Positions 8,828 through 17,582 of a DNA stretch of 64,000 bases are shown in pieces. Each line of letters opens with the position of its first letter. Within the stretch, counting starts at the first letter, position 1. The DNA is from Grimontia hollisae CIP 101886 (lineage in GTDB: Bacteria; Pseudomonadota; Gammaproteobacteria; Enterobacterales; Vibrionaceae), in assembly GCF_000176515.1 (NCBI RefSeq), contig NZ_ADAQ01000011.1, positions 496,001 through 560,000 on the forward strand, in the 5' to 3' direction. The notes below the pieces were generated by a model. The model ran no database searches. It worked only from the letters and a program-made list of their open reading frames with translations, and was not told the DNA's origin. Both the position numbers and the translations under genes were made by a program.

Positions 8828-10252
8828 TTAACGAATGGCCTGTCTGACAATAGGGAGTTTGCGCAAAATCAGCCAGTCAATGCATAAAATTGCGATGACT
8901 GAGATCCCAGCCAAAGGGAGAAAGAGGCAAATTGCCGCCAGTGTGACAATGCCGCTCAACCACAAACCACTGTCTCTCTGGGCGGAGGGAGCCCCCAGAC
9001 GCTTCGAGCCTTGTGGTCGACGCTTCCACCACATGATAGCGCCGGTGATCGAAATCACGAGAAACACCAGGCAGACAAAGAGGTTGAAGACTTTGTTGAT
9101 CACACTGATATCTCCCTGGTGCAACGCAATACCCGCAGCCATGGCCTTCGCCATCCAGTTGTAATCAGAAAAGGTAATATCTGCCAGCACCTCACCACTG
9201 TACTGGTCGATATGCAGGGTTCTGTCTTTGGTAGGGTCAGTAATGTCACCACTCATGGTATTCGCTGACAGGGTATAAACACCGGTGTCCGATGTCGGGA
9301 ATCGCAGCCTGTATTGGGTAAAACCAACATCACGGGCTTTACTCACGACGTCATCAATGCTGATGGCCGCAGCCAACGAACGTTTATCTGCCGAGGTATT
9401 CTCCACGTTATGACTGCCGTGGTGTGAGACGGGCACCGGCGTCTGCTCCAGATTCCATGGCATTTCCTCTTCAGCACCATGGTTCAGCGCCTGATGGGTA
9501 ATCACCGATTCAGGGAGTTGTTTTGAACGCTCTGCCGGGAAGCTTCCCCATGGCTGGACAATTTTGCCGCCCCAAATCCCTGTCCAGGCCAGACCTGAAA
9601 TGACAAAAAAAAGCAAAGCGACCGACAAAATCCCTCCCAGATTGGTATGAAGATCCCGCATAAAGATGCGCGAACCACTGTCGGTGCGAATCTTTAGAAA
9701 GCAGGCACGGCTTGCTGCATCTTTCGGCCACCAGAGATACAGGCCTGACACCAGAAGCAAAATAGTGAAACTCGCGGCAGTTTCAATCAGTCGGTCACCC
9801 ATATCACCCAGTAGCAGAGTGCCGTGAATATCATTGGCAAGTGCATACCAACTGTCGCTACGGTCGATGCTGCCCACAACCTCAGCTGTGTAGGGATTCA
9901 CCAACACAAAGCGGGTTTCATTATCTGGCAGGCGAACTGAGAAGCGGTTTACTGTCTCCGGTGAACCGGCTGGCATAAACTGCGTCACGATTGCATCTGG
10001 GAACGCGGCGTTTACCGCCGCCAGTTGTGCAGAAGGAAGCCGGGTTTCGTTTTGTGCCGTCACGGTTAGCAGTTCACCGTAGCGCACCGATTCGATCTCA
10101 TCGTCAAAGAGCATAATAACGCCCGTGAAACTCAGCATCGCCATAAATGGAATAACAAAAAGGCCTGCATAGAAATGCCAGCGCCAGGCAGTGAAATAAC
10201 GCGACTTGTGGGCAGCTTTAGCAGCTGACTGCGTCCCTGTTTGACTAACCAT
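8828..10252 (-). CDS. PepSY-associated transmembrane protein (PiuB-like, possible ferric-reductase type)
   Basis: 474 aa from ATG 10252, which has AGGA at 8-base spacing (an upstream TTG is two codons earlier). The N-terminus carries WRWHFYAGLFVIPFM, the usual first helix of PepSY_TM proteins, followed by a periplasmic PepSY region, helices near 185-210 and 225-250 with DLHTNLGG, a second PepSY region and three C-terminal helices. Relatives are often iron- or siderophore-linked inner-membrane proteins with haem-ligand histidines; specific activity is unproven. No Fur box is visible. It lies downstream of the DUF2946-like gene in the same direction, 84 bases away. Confidence 0.85.
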   Translation of the reverse strand: MVSQTGTQSAAKAAHKSRYFTAWRWHFYAGLFVIPFMAMLSFTGVIMLFDDEIESVRYGELLTVTAQNETRLPSAQLAAVNAAFPDAIVTQFMPAGSPETVNRFSVRLPDNETRFVLVNPYTAEVVGSIDRSDSWYALANDIHGTLLLGDMGDRLIETAASFTILLLVSGLYLWWPKDAASRACFLKIRTDSGSRIFMRDLHTNLGGILSVALLFFVISGLAWTGIWGGKIVQPWGSFPAERSKQLPESVITHQALNHGAEEEMPWNLEQTPVPVSHHGSHNVENTSADKRSLAAAISIDDVVSKARDVGFTQYRLRFPTSDTGVYTLSANTMSGDITDPTKDRTLHIDQYSGEVLADITFSDYNWMAKAMAAGIALHQGDISVINKVFNLFVCLVFLVISITGAIMWWKRRPQGSKRLGAPSAQRDSGLWLSGIVTLAAICLFLPLAGISVIAILCIDWLILRKLPIVRQAIR

Positions 10253-10336
10253 AGTCAATTTCCTTTCTCATAAACAAACACACCGCAAGTATCCAGTGCA
10301 TTTAGAGTGGGTTATGTGTGTGGTTACTGTTGTTCT

Positions 10337-10705
10337 TTAGGTGTAAAAAGAGGCAGGGGCAGGTGGCGCACGGGCGATCGGGGACCCAAATCTTACCCTT
10401 TGAGCCAATAAAGTGTAATCCTGGTTCCCCGCAAATTTAACGTAAGTGTGAGTGTCAGTTGCAGTGAGTGTGACGTATTGAAAGGTAGAAAAATGACTGA
10501 AGGGACAGGGCTTGCCATGGCGCTTTTCGGTGCCCGCGGCCTCATCGCCGTCTTCAATCAGGACACGTTCGAAGCCGTTAACGGTACACAGGGTTTCCCA
10601 CACTCCGGCGTTACTTCCGTGTGCATTGATGACAGGCATGAGCGAAACAAGCACCCAACTTAAGGCACTCGCGCATAACATCATTCTTTTCAATGACGCT
10701 CTCAA
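10337..10705 (-). CDS. Small exported protein, DUF2946-like
   Basis: 122 aa. It starts with a signal-type helix (KRMMLCASALSWVLVSLMPV), then a region with LCTVNG and CPFSHF, and ends in RAPPAPASFYT. The arrangement of signal peptide, LCT-x-G, CPF motif and RAPPAP-like end matches DUF2946 proteins, often found beside TonB receptors or copper genes; the usual second cysteine of CPFC is replaced by Ser here. The start is TTG 10705 with AGGA at 7-base spacing; ATG seven codons later is an alternative. Function unknown. Its pairing with the PepSY gene suggests a shared metal- or redox-related role, by inference. Confidence 0.6.
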   Translation of the reverse strand: MRASLKRMMLCASALSWVLVSLMPVINAHGSNAGVWETLCTVNGFERVLIEDGDEAAGTEKRHGKPCPFSHFSTFQYVTLTATDTHTYVKFAGNQDYTLLAQRVRFGSPIARAPPAPASFYT

Positions 10706-10900
10706 AGCTCTTTCCTGACCGTAATACCGAATAGCAGACTATACCCTACGGCATTCCTTGCTTTAGTGTTTCACAACAAAAAAACCAACAATTGACACAA
10801 TAGAAATCAAATTTAGTTACAAACATACAGAGATCAGCTATTTCTGCCTTACTTAATAGGAATAGGCATTCACTTATTAACCTGTTTGTCATTACTAAAT

Positions 10901-10932
10901 ATACGTTTAGACGTCTAGCCGTAAAAATATCT
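10901..10932 (+). promoter_or_regulatory. MetJ operator (tandem met boxes) of metNIQ
   Basis: Consecutive 8-bp boxes: ATACGTTT, AGACGTCT (perfect consensus, 10909-10916), AGCCGTAA and a weak AAATATCT. The consensus of MetJ, the S-adenosylmethionine-dependent methionine repressor, is tandem AGACGTCT. The array ends one base before the predicted -35 element of metN. Confidence 0.85.
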
Positions 10933-10933
10933 A

Positions 10934-10962
10934 TTGACTTAGTATGCAACAATAAATAGCAT
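10934..10962 (+). promoter_or_regulatory. Predicted sigma-70 promoter of metNIQ
   Basis: -35 TTGACT (10934-10939), 17-base spacer, -10 TAGCAT (10957-10962). It is abutted by MetJ boxes, as expected for repression by polymerase occlusion. Confidence 0.6.
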
Positions 10963-11055
10963 CAGATAGCAGTAAATACCGGAAGCAAACAAAAACCTAA
11001 TAATAATCGCTGCATATCTCACCTCTCATTAACACGATTTTGTCCAGGAAGGCGT

Positions 11056-12090
11056 ATGATCGAAATAAAACAGGTTAATAAGGCGTTCAAACAGGGGGAT
11101 GTGACGATCCACGCCCTGCGCGACATTAACCTCCACATTCCACAGGGCAGGATTTTCGGCGTGATTGGCGCCTCGGGCGCGGGCAAGAGTACGCTGATCC
11201 GCATCGTTAACCTCTTAGAACGTCCAACATCCGGCCAGGTTTTGGTTGATGGTGTTGAGCTGACCGCCCTTTCCCAATCTGACCTGACGCGGGAGCGCCA
11301 GAAAATCGGGATGATCTTCCAGCATTTCAATCTGCTGTCTTCCCGCACCGTGTTTGACAACGTGGCCTTACCGCTGGAACTGGCTGGCAAGGATCGCACA
11401 TATATCCAGGCCAAAGTGACCGAGTTGCTGGATTTGGTGGGCCTTAATGACAAACACCAGAGCTATCCGTCAAACCTTAGCGGTGGCCAAAAACAACGTG
11501 TGGCGATCGCCCGTGCGCTCGCGAGCGACCCCAAAGTGCTGCTGTGTGACGAAGCCACCAGCGCTCTAGACCCTGCCACCACACAATCGATCCTGACGCT
11601 TCTGGAAACCATCAACCAGAAACTGGGATTAACTATTTTGCTGATCACCCATGAAATGGATGTGGTGAAGCGCATTTGCCATGAAGTGGCAATCATCGGT
11701 GACGGTGAGCTGGTTGAAAAAGGGCCGGTCGGCGATATTTTTGCCCACCCTACATCTGAACTGGCACGCACCTTTATCCGTTCTACCCTGGATTTATCCA
11801 TTCCCCGCGACTACGCCGAACGCCTCACACCGGAAAACAGCGGAGGTTTACCGCCTTTGGTTCGCCTTGAATTTACCGGCGCCAGTGTCGACGCCCCGGT
11901 GATCAGTCAGGTATCGAGAAAATTCAATATTGACATCAGTATCTTAAGTTCAGATATGGATTATGCCGGTGGCGTGAAGTTTGGCCTGATGCTGGCAGAA
12001 TTTTTTGGTGAGGAAGACAACGTCAGCAAGGCGCTGACTGATCTCAGGGAACACAATATCAACGTCGAGGTGCTGGGCTATGTCGCTTAA
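11056..12090 (+). CDS. metN: Methionine ABC transporter, ATP-binding protein
   Basis: 344 aa. ABC ATPase with Walker [10 protein letters not shown] (~38-46), signature [15 protein letters not shown], Walker [13 protein letters not shown] and H-loop THEMD. The last ~90 residues form the C-terminal NIL/ACT-like regulatory domain, which binds methionine and gives feedback inhibition of the transporter. With MetI and MetQ it makes the high-affinity methionine importer at the inner membrane. It starts at ATG 11056 and overlaps metI by 11 bases. Transcription is predicted to be under MetJ control (boxes at 10901-10932). Confidence 0.97.
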   Translation: MIEIKQVNKAFKQGDVTIHALRDINLHIPQGRIFGVIGASGAGKSTLIRIVNLLERPTSGQVLVDGVELTALSQSDLTRERQKIGMIFQHFNLLSSRTVFDNVALPLELAGKDRTYIQAKVTELLDLVGLNDKHQSYPSNLSGGQKQRVAIARALASDPKVLLCDEATSALDPATTQSILTLLETINQKLGLTILLITHEMDVVKRICHEVAIIGDGELVEKGPVGDIFAHPTSELARTFIRSTLDLSIPRDYAERLTPENSGGLPPLVRLEFTGASVDAPVISQVSRKFNIDISILSSDMDYAGGVKFGLMLAEFFGEEDNVSKALTDLREHNINVEVLGYVA

Positions 12091-12772
12091 TATTGCTGCT
12101 GTTTCAGGCTGGTTTGTCGAAAACGAACGTCTTGTTGGCCTGTTGGCTGAGGCGTTGGGCCAAACCCTGACCATGGTGTTGGTTTCTGGCGCCATTGGTT
12201 TCCTGTTTGGTATTCCGCTGGGTGTGCTGCTACACCTGACTAAACCGCGTGGCCTGCTTGAAAATACCGTGCTGAACAAATCAATCGGCACCCTTGTCAA
12301 TATTGGCCGCTCGATCCCTTTCATTATTCTGCTGGTCGCCATTATTCCATTTACCCGTTTTGTGGTGGGCAGCTCTATCGGTACAGGCGCCGCTATCGTG
12401 CCCCTGACCGTCGGCGCCATTCCTTTTATCGCCCGTCTGGTTGAAGGCGCATTACTGGAAGTGCCATCCGGCTTGGTGGAAGCCGCACAGGCAATGGGGG
12501 CAACCCCACTGCAAATCATCCACAAGGTGCTGTTGCCTGAGGCACTGCCGGGTATTTTGAATGGTGCAACGATCACCCTGGTGACATTGGTGAGCTATTC
12601 AGCGATGGCGGGCGCCGTCGGTGGCGGTGGCCTTGGGGATGTCGGTATTCGCTATGGTTACCAGCGCTTTGACGGCACAGTCATGCTGATCACGGTGGTA
12701 ATGCTGGTGATCATGGTGCAACTGATCCAGTCAGCCGGAGATTATCTGGTAAAACGGGTTGACCACAGATAA
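12080..12772 (+). CDS. metI: Methionine ABC transporter, permease
   Basis: 230 aa with five or six transmembrane helices and the MetI EAA coupling loop ([24 protein letters not shown]), followed by a [18 protein letters not shown] segment typical of D-methionine-type permeases. As a homodimer it forms the channel that works with MetN. The start overlaps the metN end by 11 bases, so translation is coupled. Length is close to the ~217 aa of E. coli MetI; the extra residues are at the N-terminus ([18 protein letters not shown]). Confidence 0.95.
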   Translation: MSLNIAAVSGWFVENERLVGLLAEALGQTLTMVLVSGAIGFLFGIPLGVLLHLTKPRGLLENTVLNKSIGTLVNIGRSIPFIILLVAIIPFTRFVVGSSIGTGAAIVPLTVGAIPFIARLVEGALLEVPSGLVEAAQAMGATPLQIIHKVLLPEALPGILNGATITLVTLVSYSAMAGAVGGGGLGDVGIRYGYQRFDGTVMLITVVMLVIMVQLIQSAGDYLVKRVDHR

Positions 12773-12822
12773 CAAGGCGCTTCCCGCGCCTACATGGATA
12801 TAAATAGTTAAGGAGAGATGTG

Positions 12823-13635
12823 ATGACGTTTACGCTTAAGAAAATCGCCGCCGCCGTTGGCCTGGCTTCTACACTGGTACTGACCGGCTGTGGACAGGAA
12901 GAAACCGTTGACCTGACCAAGGTGAAAATCGGTGTGATGGCCGGCGCTGAAGAACAAGTGGCAGAAGTCGCTGCAAAAGTCGCAAAAGAGAAATACGGCC
13001 TTGATGTTGAACTGGTTACGTTCACAGATTATGTATCGCCAAACGCAGCACTGGAAGAAGGCGCTATTGATGCCAACGCCTTCCAGCACAAACCTTATCT
13101 GGATCAGCAAATCAGTGACCGCGGCTATAAGTTTGCAATTGCTGGCAACACGCTGGTTTACCCTATCGCTGGTTACTCAAGCAAAATTACATCTGTTGAG
13201 CAAATTGAAGACGGTGCACAAATCGCGGTACCCAACGATCCAACCAACCTTGGCCGTTCACTGTTGCTGCTTGAGAAACAGGGACTGATTGATGTGAAAG
13301 ACGAAGCGGGCCTGAAAGCCACAGTCCTCGACATTATCAGCAACCCGAAAAACCTGAAGATTGTTGAATTGGAAGCCGCACAATTGCCACGTTCCCTGGA
13401 CGACGTAACACTGGCAGTCATTAACACCACCTATGCCAGTGCGATTAATCTTTCTCCAGAAAAAGATGGCATATTCGTCGAAGACAAAGAATCACCGTAT
13501 GTGAATCTGATTGTTGCCCGTAAAGATAACGTGGATGCACAGAACGTAAAACAATTCGTTCAGTCATACCAAACAGACACAGTCTACAACGCCGCCTCGG
13601 AAATTTTCGATGGGGGTGCGGTTAAAGGCTGGTAA
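12823..13635 (+). CDS. metQ: Methionine-binding lipoprotein
   Basis: 270 aa from ATG 12823; AGGAGA (12811-12816) is 6 bases upstream, so the GTG one codon earlier is not preferred. The signal peptide ends at lipobox LTGC, with Cys near residue 23. The mature NLPA-family domain includes KVKIGVMAGAEEQVAEVAA and ANAFQHKPYLDQQ, the substrate-pocket region of MetQ. It is tethered on the periplasmic side of the inner membrane and delivers methionine to MetNI. It is last in the operon, 50 bases after metI, and a strong terminator follows. Confidence 0.96.
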   Translation: MTFTLKKIAAAVGLASTLVLTGCGQEETVDLTKVKIGVMAGAEEQVAEVAAKVAKEKYGLDVELVTFTDYVSPNAALEEGAIDANAFQHKPYLDQQISDRGYKFAIAGNTLVYPIAGYSSKITSVEQIEDGAQIAVPNDPTNLGRSLLLLEKQGLIDVKDEAGLKATVLDIISNPKNLKIVELEAAQLPRSLDDVTLAVINTTYASAINLSPEKDGIFVEDKESPYVNLIVARKDNVDAQNVKQFVQSYQTDTVYNAASEIFDGGAVKGW

Positions 13636-13671
13636 CAGATCAGTTCTTTGCTAAAACAAATATGCCAACAT

Positions 13672-13706
13672 AAAGCCTGTGCAATGCCACAGGCTTTTTA
13701 TTTTTT
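13672..13706 (+). terminator. Terminator of metNIQ
   Basis: 10-bp stem AAAGCCTGTG / CACAGGCTTT (13672-13681 / 13688-13697) followed by TTATTTTTT. Confidence 0.93.
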
Positions 13707-13828
13707 ACACGCAGCGAACACATGAAGCATGAAAAAACATACAATAACTGTCTATTTATTTTCACTTTCAATTTATATATCAAAAATGAGAAAATAATTG
13801 TGTTATAACCACTTAGGATAAATAAACA

Positions 13829-14203
13829 ATGAAGCCGATAGAGAGATTATGCTATAAAATCAAAGATAAAGAATGCCAGTCTGCGCTTAAATCTGGTAAT
13901 TTTGATCTGGCAAAAAATATCCTACGCATAAAACAAGAACATGATAAGAAAAATTTAGAGAAACTAAAGGACATGCAAGATTTATTTTATTTAAAGGGAC
14001 TGTATGAGAATGAACTAAACACATTCAGACAAATTATAATAACCAAAGATGACATGAGAGAAAGAAATAAGCAGTTAATTCGAATTTTCAACCATGAACT
14101 CAGCCTGCAATCATTTGATTGTGAAAGAAAGACAACCGTAAGATTCGATATACCTAAAAAAAATAAGTCATCAATGCATTCAATGCTATGCAGAATTTCA
14201 TAG
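13829..14203 (+). CDS. Unknown AT-rich small protein, paralogue A
   Basis: 124 aa, not recognised. It is highly charged (Lys/Glu/Arg), with no signal peptide or membrane helix, and probably mostly helical. It is clearly related to the next gene: the region ECQSALKSGNFDLAKNILRI aligns with the second protein's CMSARSAFKLGATELAKTFI, and RIFNHELS aligns with TIYNQELS near the end. AGGATAAATAAACA before ATG 13829 is a plausible ribosome site. Base use is markedly AT-richer than in the metNIQ genes, a sign of acquired or lineage-specific DNA. A perfect hairpin overlaps its stop codon. Confidence 0.65.
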   Translation: MKPIERLCYKIKDKECQSALKSGNFDLAKNILRIKQEHDKKNLEKLKDMQDLFYLKGLYENELNTFRQIIITKDDMRERNKQLIRIFNHELSLQSFDCERKTTVRFDIPKKNKSSMHSMLCRIS

Positions 14204-14208
14204 CATTG
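14181..14208 (+). terminator. Hairpin overlapping the stop codon of paralogue A
   Basis: Perfect 10-bp stem CAATGCTATG / CATAGCATTG with an 8-base loop. The stop codon TAG (14201-14203) lies inside the 3' arm. No T-tract follows, so it may be a stability or attenuation element rather than a terminator. Confidence 0.45.
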
Positions 14209-14328
14209 GTGATTCCTACATAATAAAAGTCTTCTTGAAAAAAACTATAGCCACTTTCTTATTTTTTCACTTCTCACATTAACCAGATCGTGAAATTATA
14301 AAGGCCATAAAAATACCAGGAGACAACC

Positions 14329-14676
14329 ATGAACAAAGTCAGCCTTTTATATCATCAAATAAAAGTGCAACATTGCATGTCTGCACGGTCTGCGTTTAAG
14401 CTTGGCGCTACAGAACTCGCCAAAACATTCATCAATATAAAACATGAACGTGATTCAAGCAAAATAGAAAGAATAAAACAAACGACAATACCATTCATTT
14501 GTCGTGAACAATATGTTGATGATTTAATAGAAAAACACCATAAAATTAGCAAGTTAAAGCATGGAATGCGATGCCGGGATAGACTGCTATTAACAATTTA
14601 TAATCAAGAACTGAGTGAGCAACAACTTGGAAATAAAAATAGCCAATCAGGGAAGTCTGTAAGATTTAATCTTTAA
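14329..14676 (+). CDS. Unknown AT-rich small protein, paralogue B
   Basis: 115 aa, not recognised. It is homologous to the preceding protein over most of its length (LAK-x(3)-I-x-I-K-x-E motif near residue 30, R-x-R-L-L-L-x-I-Y-N-Q-E-L-S near 90), and both end in a basic VRF segment (TTVRFDI, KSVRFNL). CAGGAGA lies upstream of ATG 14329. No signal peptide or membrane segment. The pair reads as a tandem duplication that has diverged. It lies directly upstream of the AcfC-like gene but is separated from it by a terminator, so co-transcription is unlikely. Confidence 0.65.
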   Translation: MNKVSLLYHQIKVQHCMSARSAFKLGATELAKTFINIKHERDSSKIERIKQTTIPFICREQYVDDLIEKHHKISKLKHGMRCRDRLLLTIYNQELSEQQLGNKNSQSGKSVRFNL

Positions 14677-14716
14677 GACTTTATCGTTTCAAAGGGATAC
14701 ACATTGAAATCATATT

Positions 14717-14750
14717 TAAGCCAGTAGATACACTGGCTTAATTTTTATTT
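14717..14750 (+). terminator. Terminator after paralogue B
   Basis: 9-bp stem TAAGCCAGT / ACTGGCTTA (14717-14725 / 14732-14740) followed by ATTTTTATTTT. Confidence 0.85.
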
Positions 14751-14777
14751 TCAATCCATGTTAAAAGGGAAAGTGAA

Positions 14778-15593
14778 ATGAAAAATAAAAAACTCATTGC
14801 TTTGGCAATATCCAGCCTATTCATCAGCAACCTTTCACACGCAAAAGAAATAAATTTGTATGGCGCGGGAGGACCGCACCATGCATTAAAAGAAATCGTT
14901 GAAAACTTCAAAAAAGACAGCAAATTTAAAGATCTAGAGATAAATATCAACCCTGGACCATATAATACCTGGCAAGCTTGTGCAAAAGGAACAGGGAAAA
15001 ACTGCACAAAAGGAAAAGCAGATATTCTATGGGGAACATCAGAAAACTATTCTGCTGTTTTATTGGATGAGTTTAAAGATTTCGGCTTCAACCAGCATCA
15101 TTCCAAGGTCATTTTCTTACGGCCTGCTGTGATCCTGGTTCAGAAAGGAAACCCTAAAAACATTCGGGGCATTGACGATCTCATCAATAACCCGGACGTA
15201 TCTCGTATTGTTGTCAACAACCAGTTACTTAACAGCGTGACCTCGTCTACCGCTCTGTGGGAGGACATTGTCGGCAGAAAGGGCAATATTCAGGATCTGG
15301 AAAAATTCCGTTCAAAAATAGTTTACCAAGCACCTGGCAGTGGCGCCGCTGCAAAAGTGCTTCTTGGCAGTAACGGGGGCGAAAAAGCAGATGCCTGGAT
15401 TACATGGCCGGAATGGTATCACGCGAATCAGAATCTTGTTGATTTAGTGCCTATCGAACCTGATCGCGTCACCTATCGCGGGATCAATGTCATTGTGCGT
15501 GATGATGCTGATGAAGAAACCCGCGCGTTTTATGACTATCTTTCAAGCCGTAAAGCGTTTGATGTGTTTAGCAAATATAGCGCCGTTAAATAA
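14778..15593 (+). CDS. acfC: AcfC-family periplasmic solute-binding protein
   Basis: 271 aa. A signal peptide of ~22 residues ends at SHA. The mature protein is a type-2 periplasmic binding fold: INLYGAGGPHHAL at the start, ADILWGTSENYSAVLL, FLRPAVILVQKGNP, VVNN, WEDIVGR, APGSGAAAKVL and DAWITWPEWYHAN. These segments match the accessory colonization factor AcfC family of Vibrio cholerae and relatives. There is no permease or ATPase gene next to it, so the transporter partner, if any, is elsewhere; the ligand is unknown (the AcfC family resembles sulfate/oxyanion binders). An internal Cys pair (ACAKGTGKNC) is an extra feature. AGGGA precedes ATG 14778. Confidence 0.82.
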   Translation: MKNKKLIALAISSLFISNLSHAKEINLYGAGGPHHALKEIVENFKKDSKFKDLEININPGPYNTWQACAKGTGKNCTKGKADILWGTSENYSAVLLDEFKDFGFNQHHSKVIFLRPAVILVQKGNPKNIRGIDDLINNPDVSRIVVNNQLLNSVTSSTALWEDIVGRKGNIQDLEKFRSKIVYQAPGSGAAAKVLLGSNGGEKADAWITWPEWYHANQNLVDLVPIEPDRVTYRGINVIVRDDADEETRAFYDYLSSRKAFDVFSKYSAVK

Positions 15594-15600
15594 TGCACAT

Positions 15601-15640
15601 ACGGTGAGGGCGGGTCTCCCCGCCCTCTCTACCGTTTGAT
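15601..15640 (+). terminator. Terminator of the acfC-like gene
   Basis: 9-bp GC-rich stem GAGGGCGGG / CCCGCCCTC (loop TCTC) extended by ACGGT / ACCGT, followed by TTGATTATTTG. Confidence 0.8.
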
Positions 15641-15825
15641 TATTTGTGCATTGCCAGTTTTTGGAATATGTCTCCAAATTTATTTAGCAATGTATGCAAT
15701 CGGCTGGATGGTGCCTGCTGTGAAATTGAACGAATTTCAACGCGCTTACCTTCCGGTACTTCAGGTGTCGAAATTGACTGTACCAAAACAGAAACCAGCG
15801 TTGATGGTGCGATGGCTGCGCTCAT
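15640..15825 (-). CDS. Possible 61-aa protein, unknown
   Basis: From ATG 15825, with GAGGT at 7-base spacing, the frame encodes 61 residues. It has a Ser/Thr/Val-rich start (SAAIAPSTLVSVLVQS) and a basic C-terminal helix (LHTLLNKFGDIFQKL). There is no signal peptide and no recognised domain. A plus-strand frame of similar size overlaps it and has no ribosome site. The call rests on the Shine-Dalgarno site alone and is uncertain. Confidence 0.4.
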   Translation of the reverse strand: MSAAIAPSTLVSVLVQSISTPEVPEGKRVEIRSISQQAPSSRLHTLLNKFGDIFQKLAMHK

Positions 15826-16033
15826 AGAAATAACCTCATCCAATGTGTGTTTATTGTTGTACTTGAAGTCAGCATGCCATATCCACACAACATAGAAAAA
15901 TGAAAAGAGGTGATTTGAAATTCACCAATATTCCTAAAACAAATCACCCAGTTAAATGTAAGGCAATAGAAAGCACTCTACTTTCTGAATGCCATACCAT
16001 CCAATCATCAGGAAGTCAGGTCTGCCATTTTTA

Positions 16034-16429
16034 TCAATCTGACAACATGCCATACATCACAATGCTGTTATAGCTCACCACGCCAAGTATCTCGCCACCG
16101 TCAATCACAGGAGCACGGCTGATGCCAAAGCGTTCAAACAGGCGGGCACAATACTTCACATTCATCTCCGGCGAAACAGACAGCGCAGGCTTGGTCATTA
16201 TTTCATACACATTCACACGCTCCGGTGAGCGGTTTTGTGACAGCACTTTCTTGGCAATATCATTCATCAGCACCAGACCAAACTCATCATCTTCGTCGCG
16301 TTTTTTCACAATGAGCGCTTTCACTTCCTTGTCCCTGGCAATGCGAATGGCTTCTGCTACTGTGGTCAGCCCATCGATTAACGCATAGTCGTCCTTCATG
16401 ACATCACGGACCCTTTTGGTCACTTTCAT
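16034..16429 (-). CDS. Two-CBS-domain protein
   Basis: 131 aa made of a Bateman pair of CBS domains: VRDVMKDDYALIDGLTTVAEA (~7-27) opens the first and YEIMTKPALSVSPEMNV (~75-91) the second, ending in GVVSYNSIVMYGML. CBS pairs bind adenosyl nucleotides and act as sensors on enzymes or transporters. It is the last gene of a four-gene operon and overlaps the PII-like gene by 4 bases. Because it follows a PII-like sensor and two DUF1538 membrane proteins, a role as a second nucleotide sensor of that transporter is inferred. No clear terminator follows. Confidence 0.88.
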   Translation of the reverse strand: MKVTKRVRDVMKDDYALIDGLTTVAEAIRIARDKEVKALIVKKRDEDDEFGLVLMNDIAKKVLSQNRSPERVNVYEIMTKPALSVSPEMNVKYCARLFERFGISRAPVIDGGEILGVVSYNSIVMYGMLSD

Positions 16430-16776
16430 AACTCATCCTCAATCTTACTGCTTAATTCCTGAACCTGATGCGCCACACCCACGGCATCTTCCACATCCAG
16501 TTGCACCGCTATGCCCTTGCCCGATGTCGCATCAAACTCCCCTACCACATTGATGGTTTCAAGAATAGAACGGGCAAGATGCTCTTCCACCAAAAACAGT
16601 ACAACGTCACGCTGGACATCAAGCGTCAGGCCAAAGAAGGTTTTCTTTTTCGTGAGTCCTTCGCCCCGCGCATTGTTAATCACTGTGGCACCGGTCGCTC
16701 CCGCCGTTCTGGCCGCATCCAAAACGGCATCAGTTTTCGCGTCTTCAATAAAAGCAACAATCAGTTTGAATCGCAT
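16426..16776 (-). CDS. PII-like signalling protein
   Basis: 116 aa with the ferredoxin-like PII fold: FKLIVAFIEDAKTDAVLDAARTAG at the start (beta1-alpha1), GATGATVINNARGEG leading into the T-loop, VVLFLVEEHLARSILETI, and a B-loop-like TSGKGIAVQLDVEDAVGV. The T-loop region (LTKKKTFFGLTL) is shorter than in GlnB/GlnK and lacks the uridylylated Tyr51, so it is not a classical nitrogen regulator. PII proteins bind ATP/ADP and small effectors and usually gate a neighbouring transporter. Start codons and stops touch those of the DUF1538 and CBS genes, which shows tight coupling. Confidence 0.87.
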   Translation of the reverse strand: MRFKLIVAFIEDAKTDAVLDAARTAGATGATVINNARGEGLTKKKTFFGLTLDVQRDVVLFLVEEHLARSILETINVVGEFDATSGKGIAVQLDVEDAVGVAHQVQELSSKIEDEL

Positions 16777-17582
16777 TATGATCCCCTCGTATTTTCTTGG
16801 GTGGTACTCCGTTTGGCTGCCAACGCAGTTAATTGTGCATACCCCATCACAGAGATCATGGGGAACAGACTGGCAAAGGCAATCAAGCCAAAGCCATCAA
16901 TCAAAGGGCTCCTGCCGGGTACGGTTGAGGCCAGCCCCAGGCCAAGTGCTGTCACCAAGGGGACGGTTACCGTTGATGTTGTTACCCCGCCAGAGTCATA
17001 GGCCAGCGGGACAATAAACTTGGGCGCATAGAAGGTTTGGGTCACCACGACGATATAACCCGCGATAATGTAATAGTGAATGGGATCCCCAACCACGATG
17101 CGATAACAGCCAAGAGAGATACCTATCGCCACACCAATCGCGACTGAAAAACGCAGACCATTGACACTGATTGCACCACCGGACACCTGCGCAGCTTTGA
17201 TGGCAACGGCAATGAGAGAAGGCTCTGCCACTGTGGTACTGAAACCAATCGCAGCGGCGAAGATGTAAACCCAGTAGTAATGATCCCAGGTGAAGTTAGC
17301 CGGGATCTGTTCTCCTTCCCCAAACAGGAAAGCGGGCGCGGTTAACTGGGTAGCCATCGATTCGCCCAGCGGAAACAGTGCCATTTCAAGTCCCATCAGA
17401 AACAAGGACAAGCCGATGATGACGTAAATAAACCCGAAAATAATTCGCTTGATGTTGGCTATCGGCTTTCTGAGTACAGCAAATTGAAAGCCAAAGATAA
17501 TGCAGACAATCGGGATCACATCCCTGACTGTCGACAACAGGGTGTCAAAAAAGGTGGGGAGCAGGGTAGTCAGGACATTCAT
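16776..17582 (-). CDS. DUF1538 membrane protein A
   Basis: 268 aa, six to seven transmembrane helices. DUF1538 signatures are visible: [35 protein letters not shown] and a C-terminal [21 protein letters not shown]. It is clearly paralogous to the next protein upstream, with the same three motifs in the same order, so the two probably form a heteromeric membrane complex. Function of DUF1538 is not established; the conserved polar residues inside helices (E in [14 protein letters not shown]) suggest ion or small-solute transport. It overlaps its upstream gene by 4 bases. Confidence 0.85.
   Translation of the reverse strand: MNVLTTLLPTFFDTLLSTVRDVIPIVCIIFGFQFAVLRKPIANIKRIIFGFIYVIIGLSLFLMGLEMALFPLGESMATQLTAPAFLFGEGEQIPANFTWDHYYWVYIFAAAIGFSTTVAEPSLIAVAIKAAQVSGGAISVNGLRFSVAIGVAIGISLGCYRIVVGDPIHYYIIAGYIVVVTQTFYAPKFIVPLAYDSGGVTTSTVTVPLVTALGLGLASTVPGRSPLIDGFGLIAFASLFPMISVMGYAQLTALAAKRSTTQENTRGS

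Larger units (their letters stand above)
10706..11055. other. Intergenic region upstream of metN
   Basis: 350 AT-rich bases. It contains the MetJ operator and the metN promoter listed separately. A 68-codon frame on the minus strand here has no ribosome site or recognisable product and is not called. Confidence 0.7.

Noticed and set aside
10259-10336. Search for a Fur box upstream of the PepSY gene
   Set aside because: No match to the alternating GATAAT pattern in this gap or upstream of the DUF2946-like gene.
10746-10952. 68-codon minus-strand ORF upstream of metN
   Set aside because: It overlaps the MetJ operator, has no ribosome site and no recognisable product.
15644-15895. 83-codon plus-strand ORF opposite the possible 61-aa gene
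   Set aside because: No Shine-Dalgarno site; the minus-strand frame has one and was listed instead, at low confidence.
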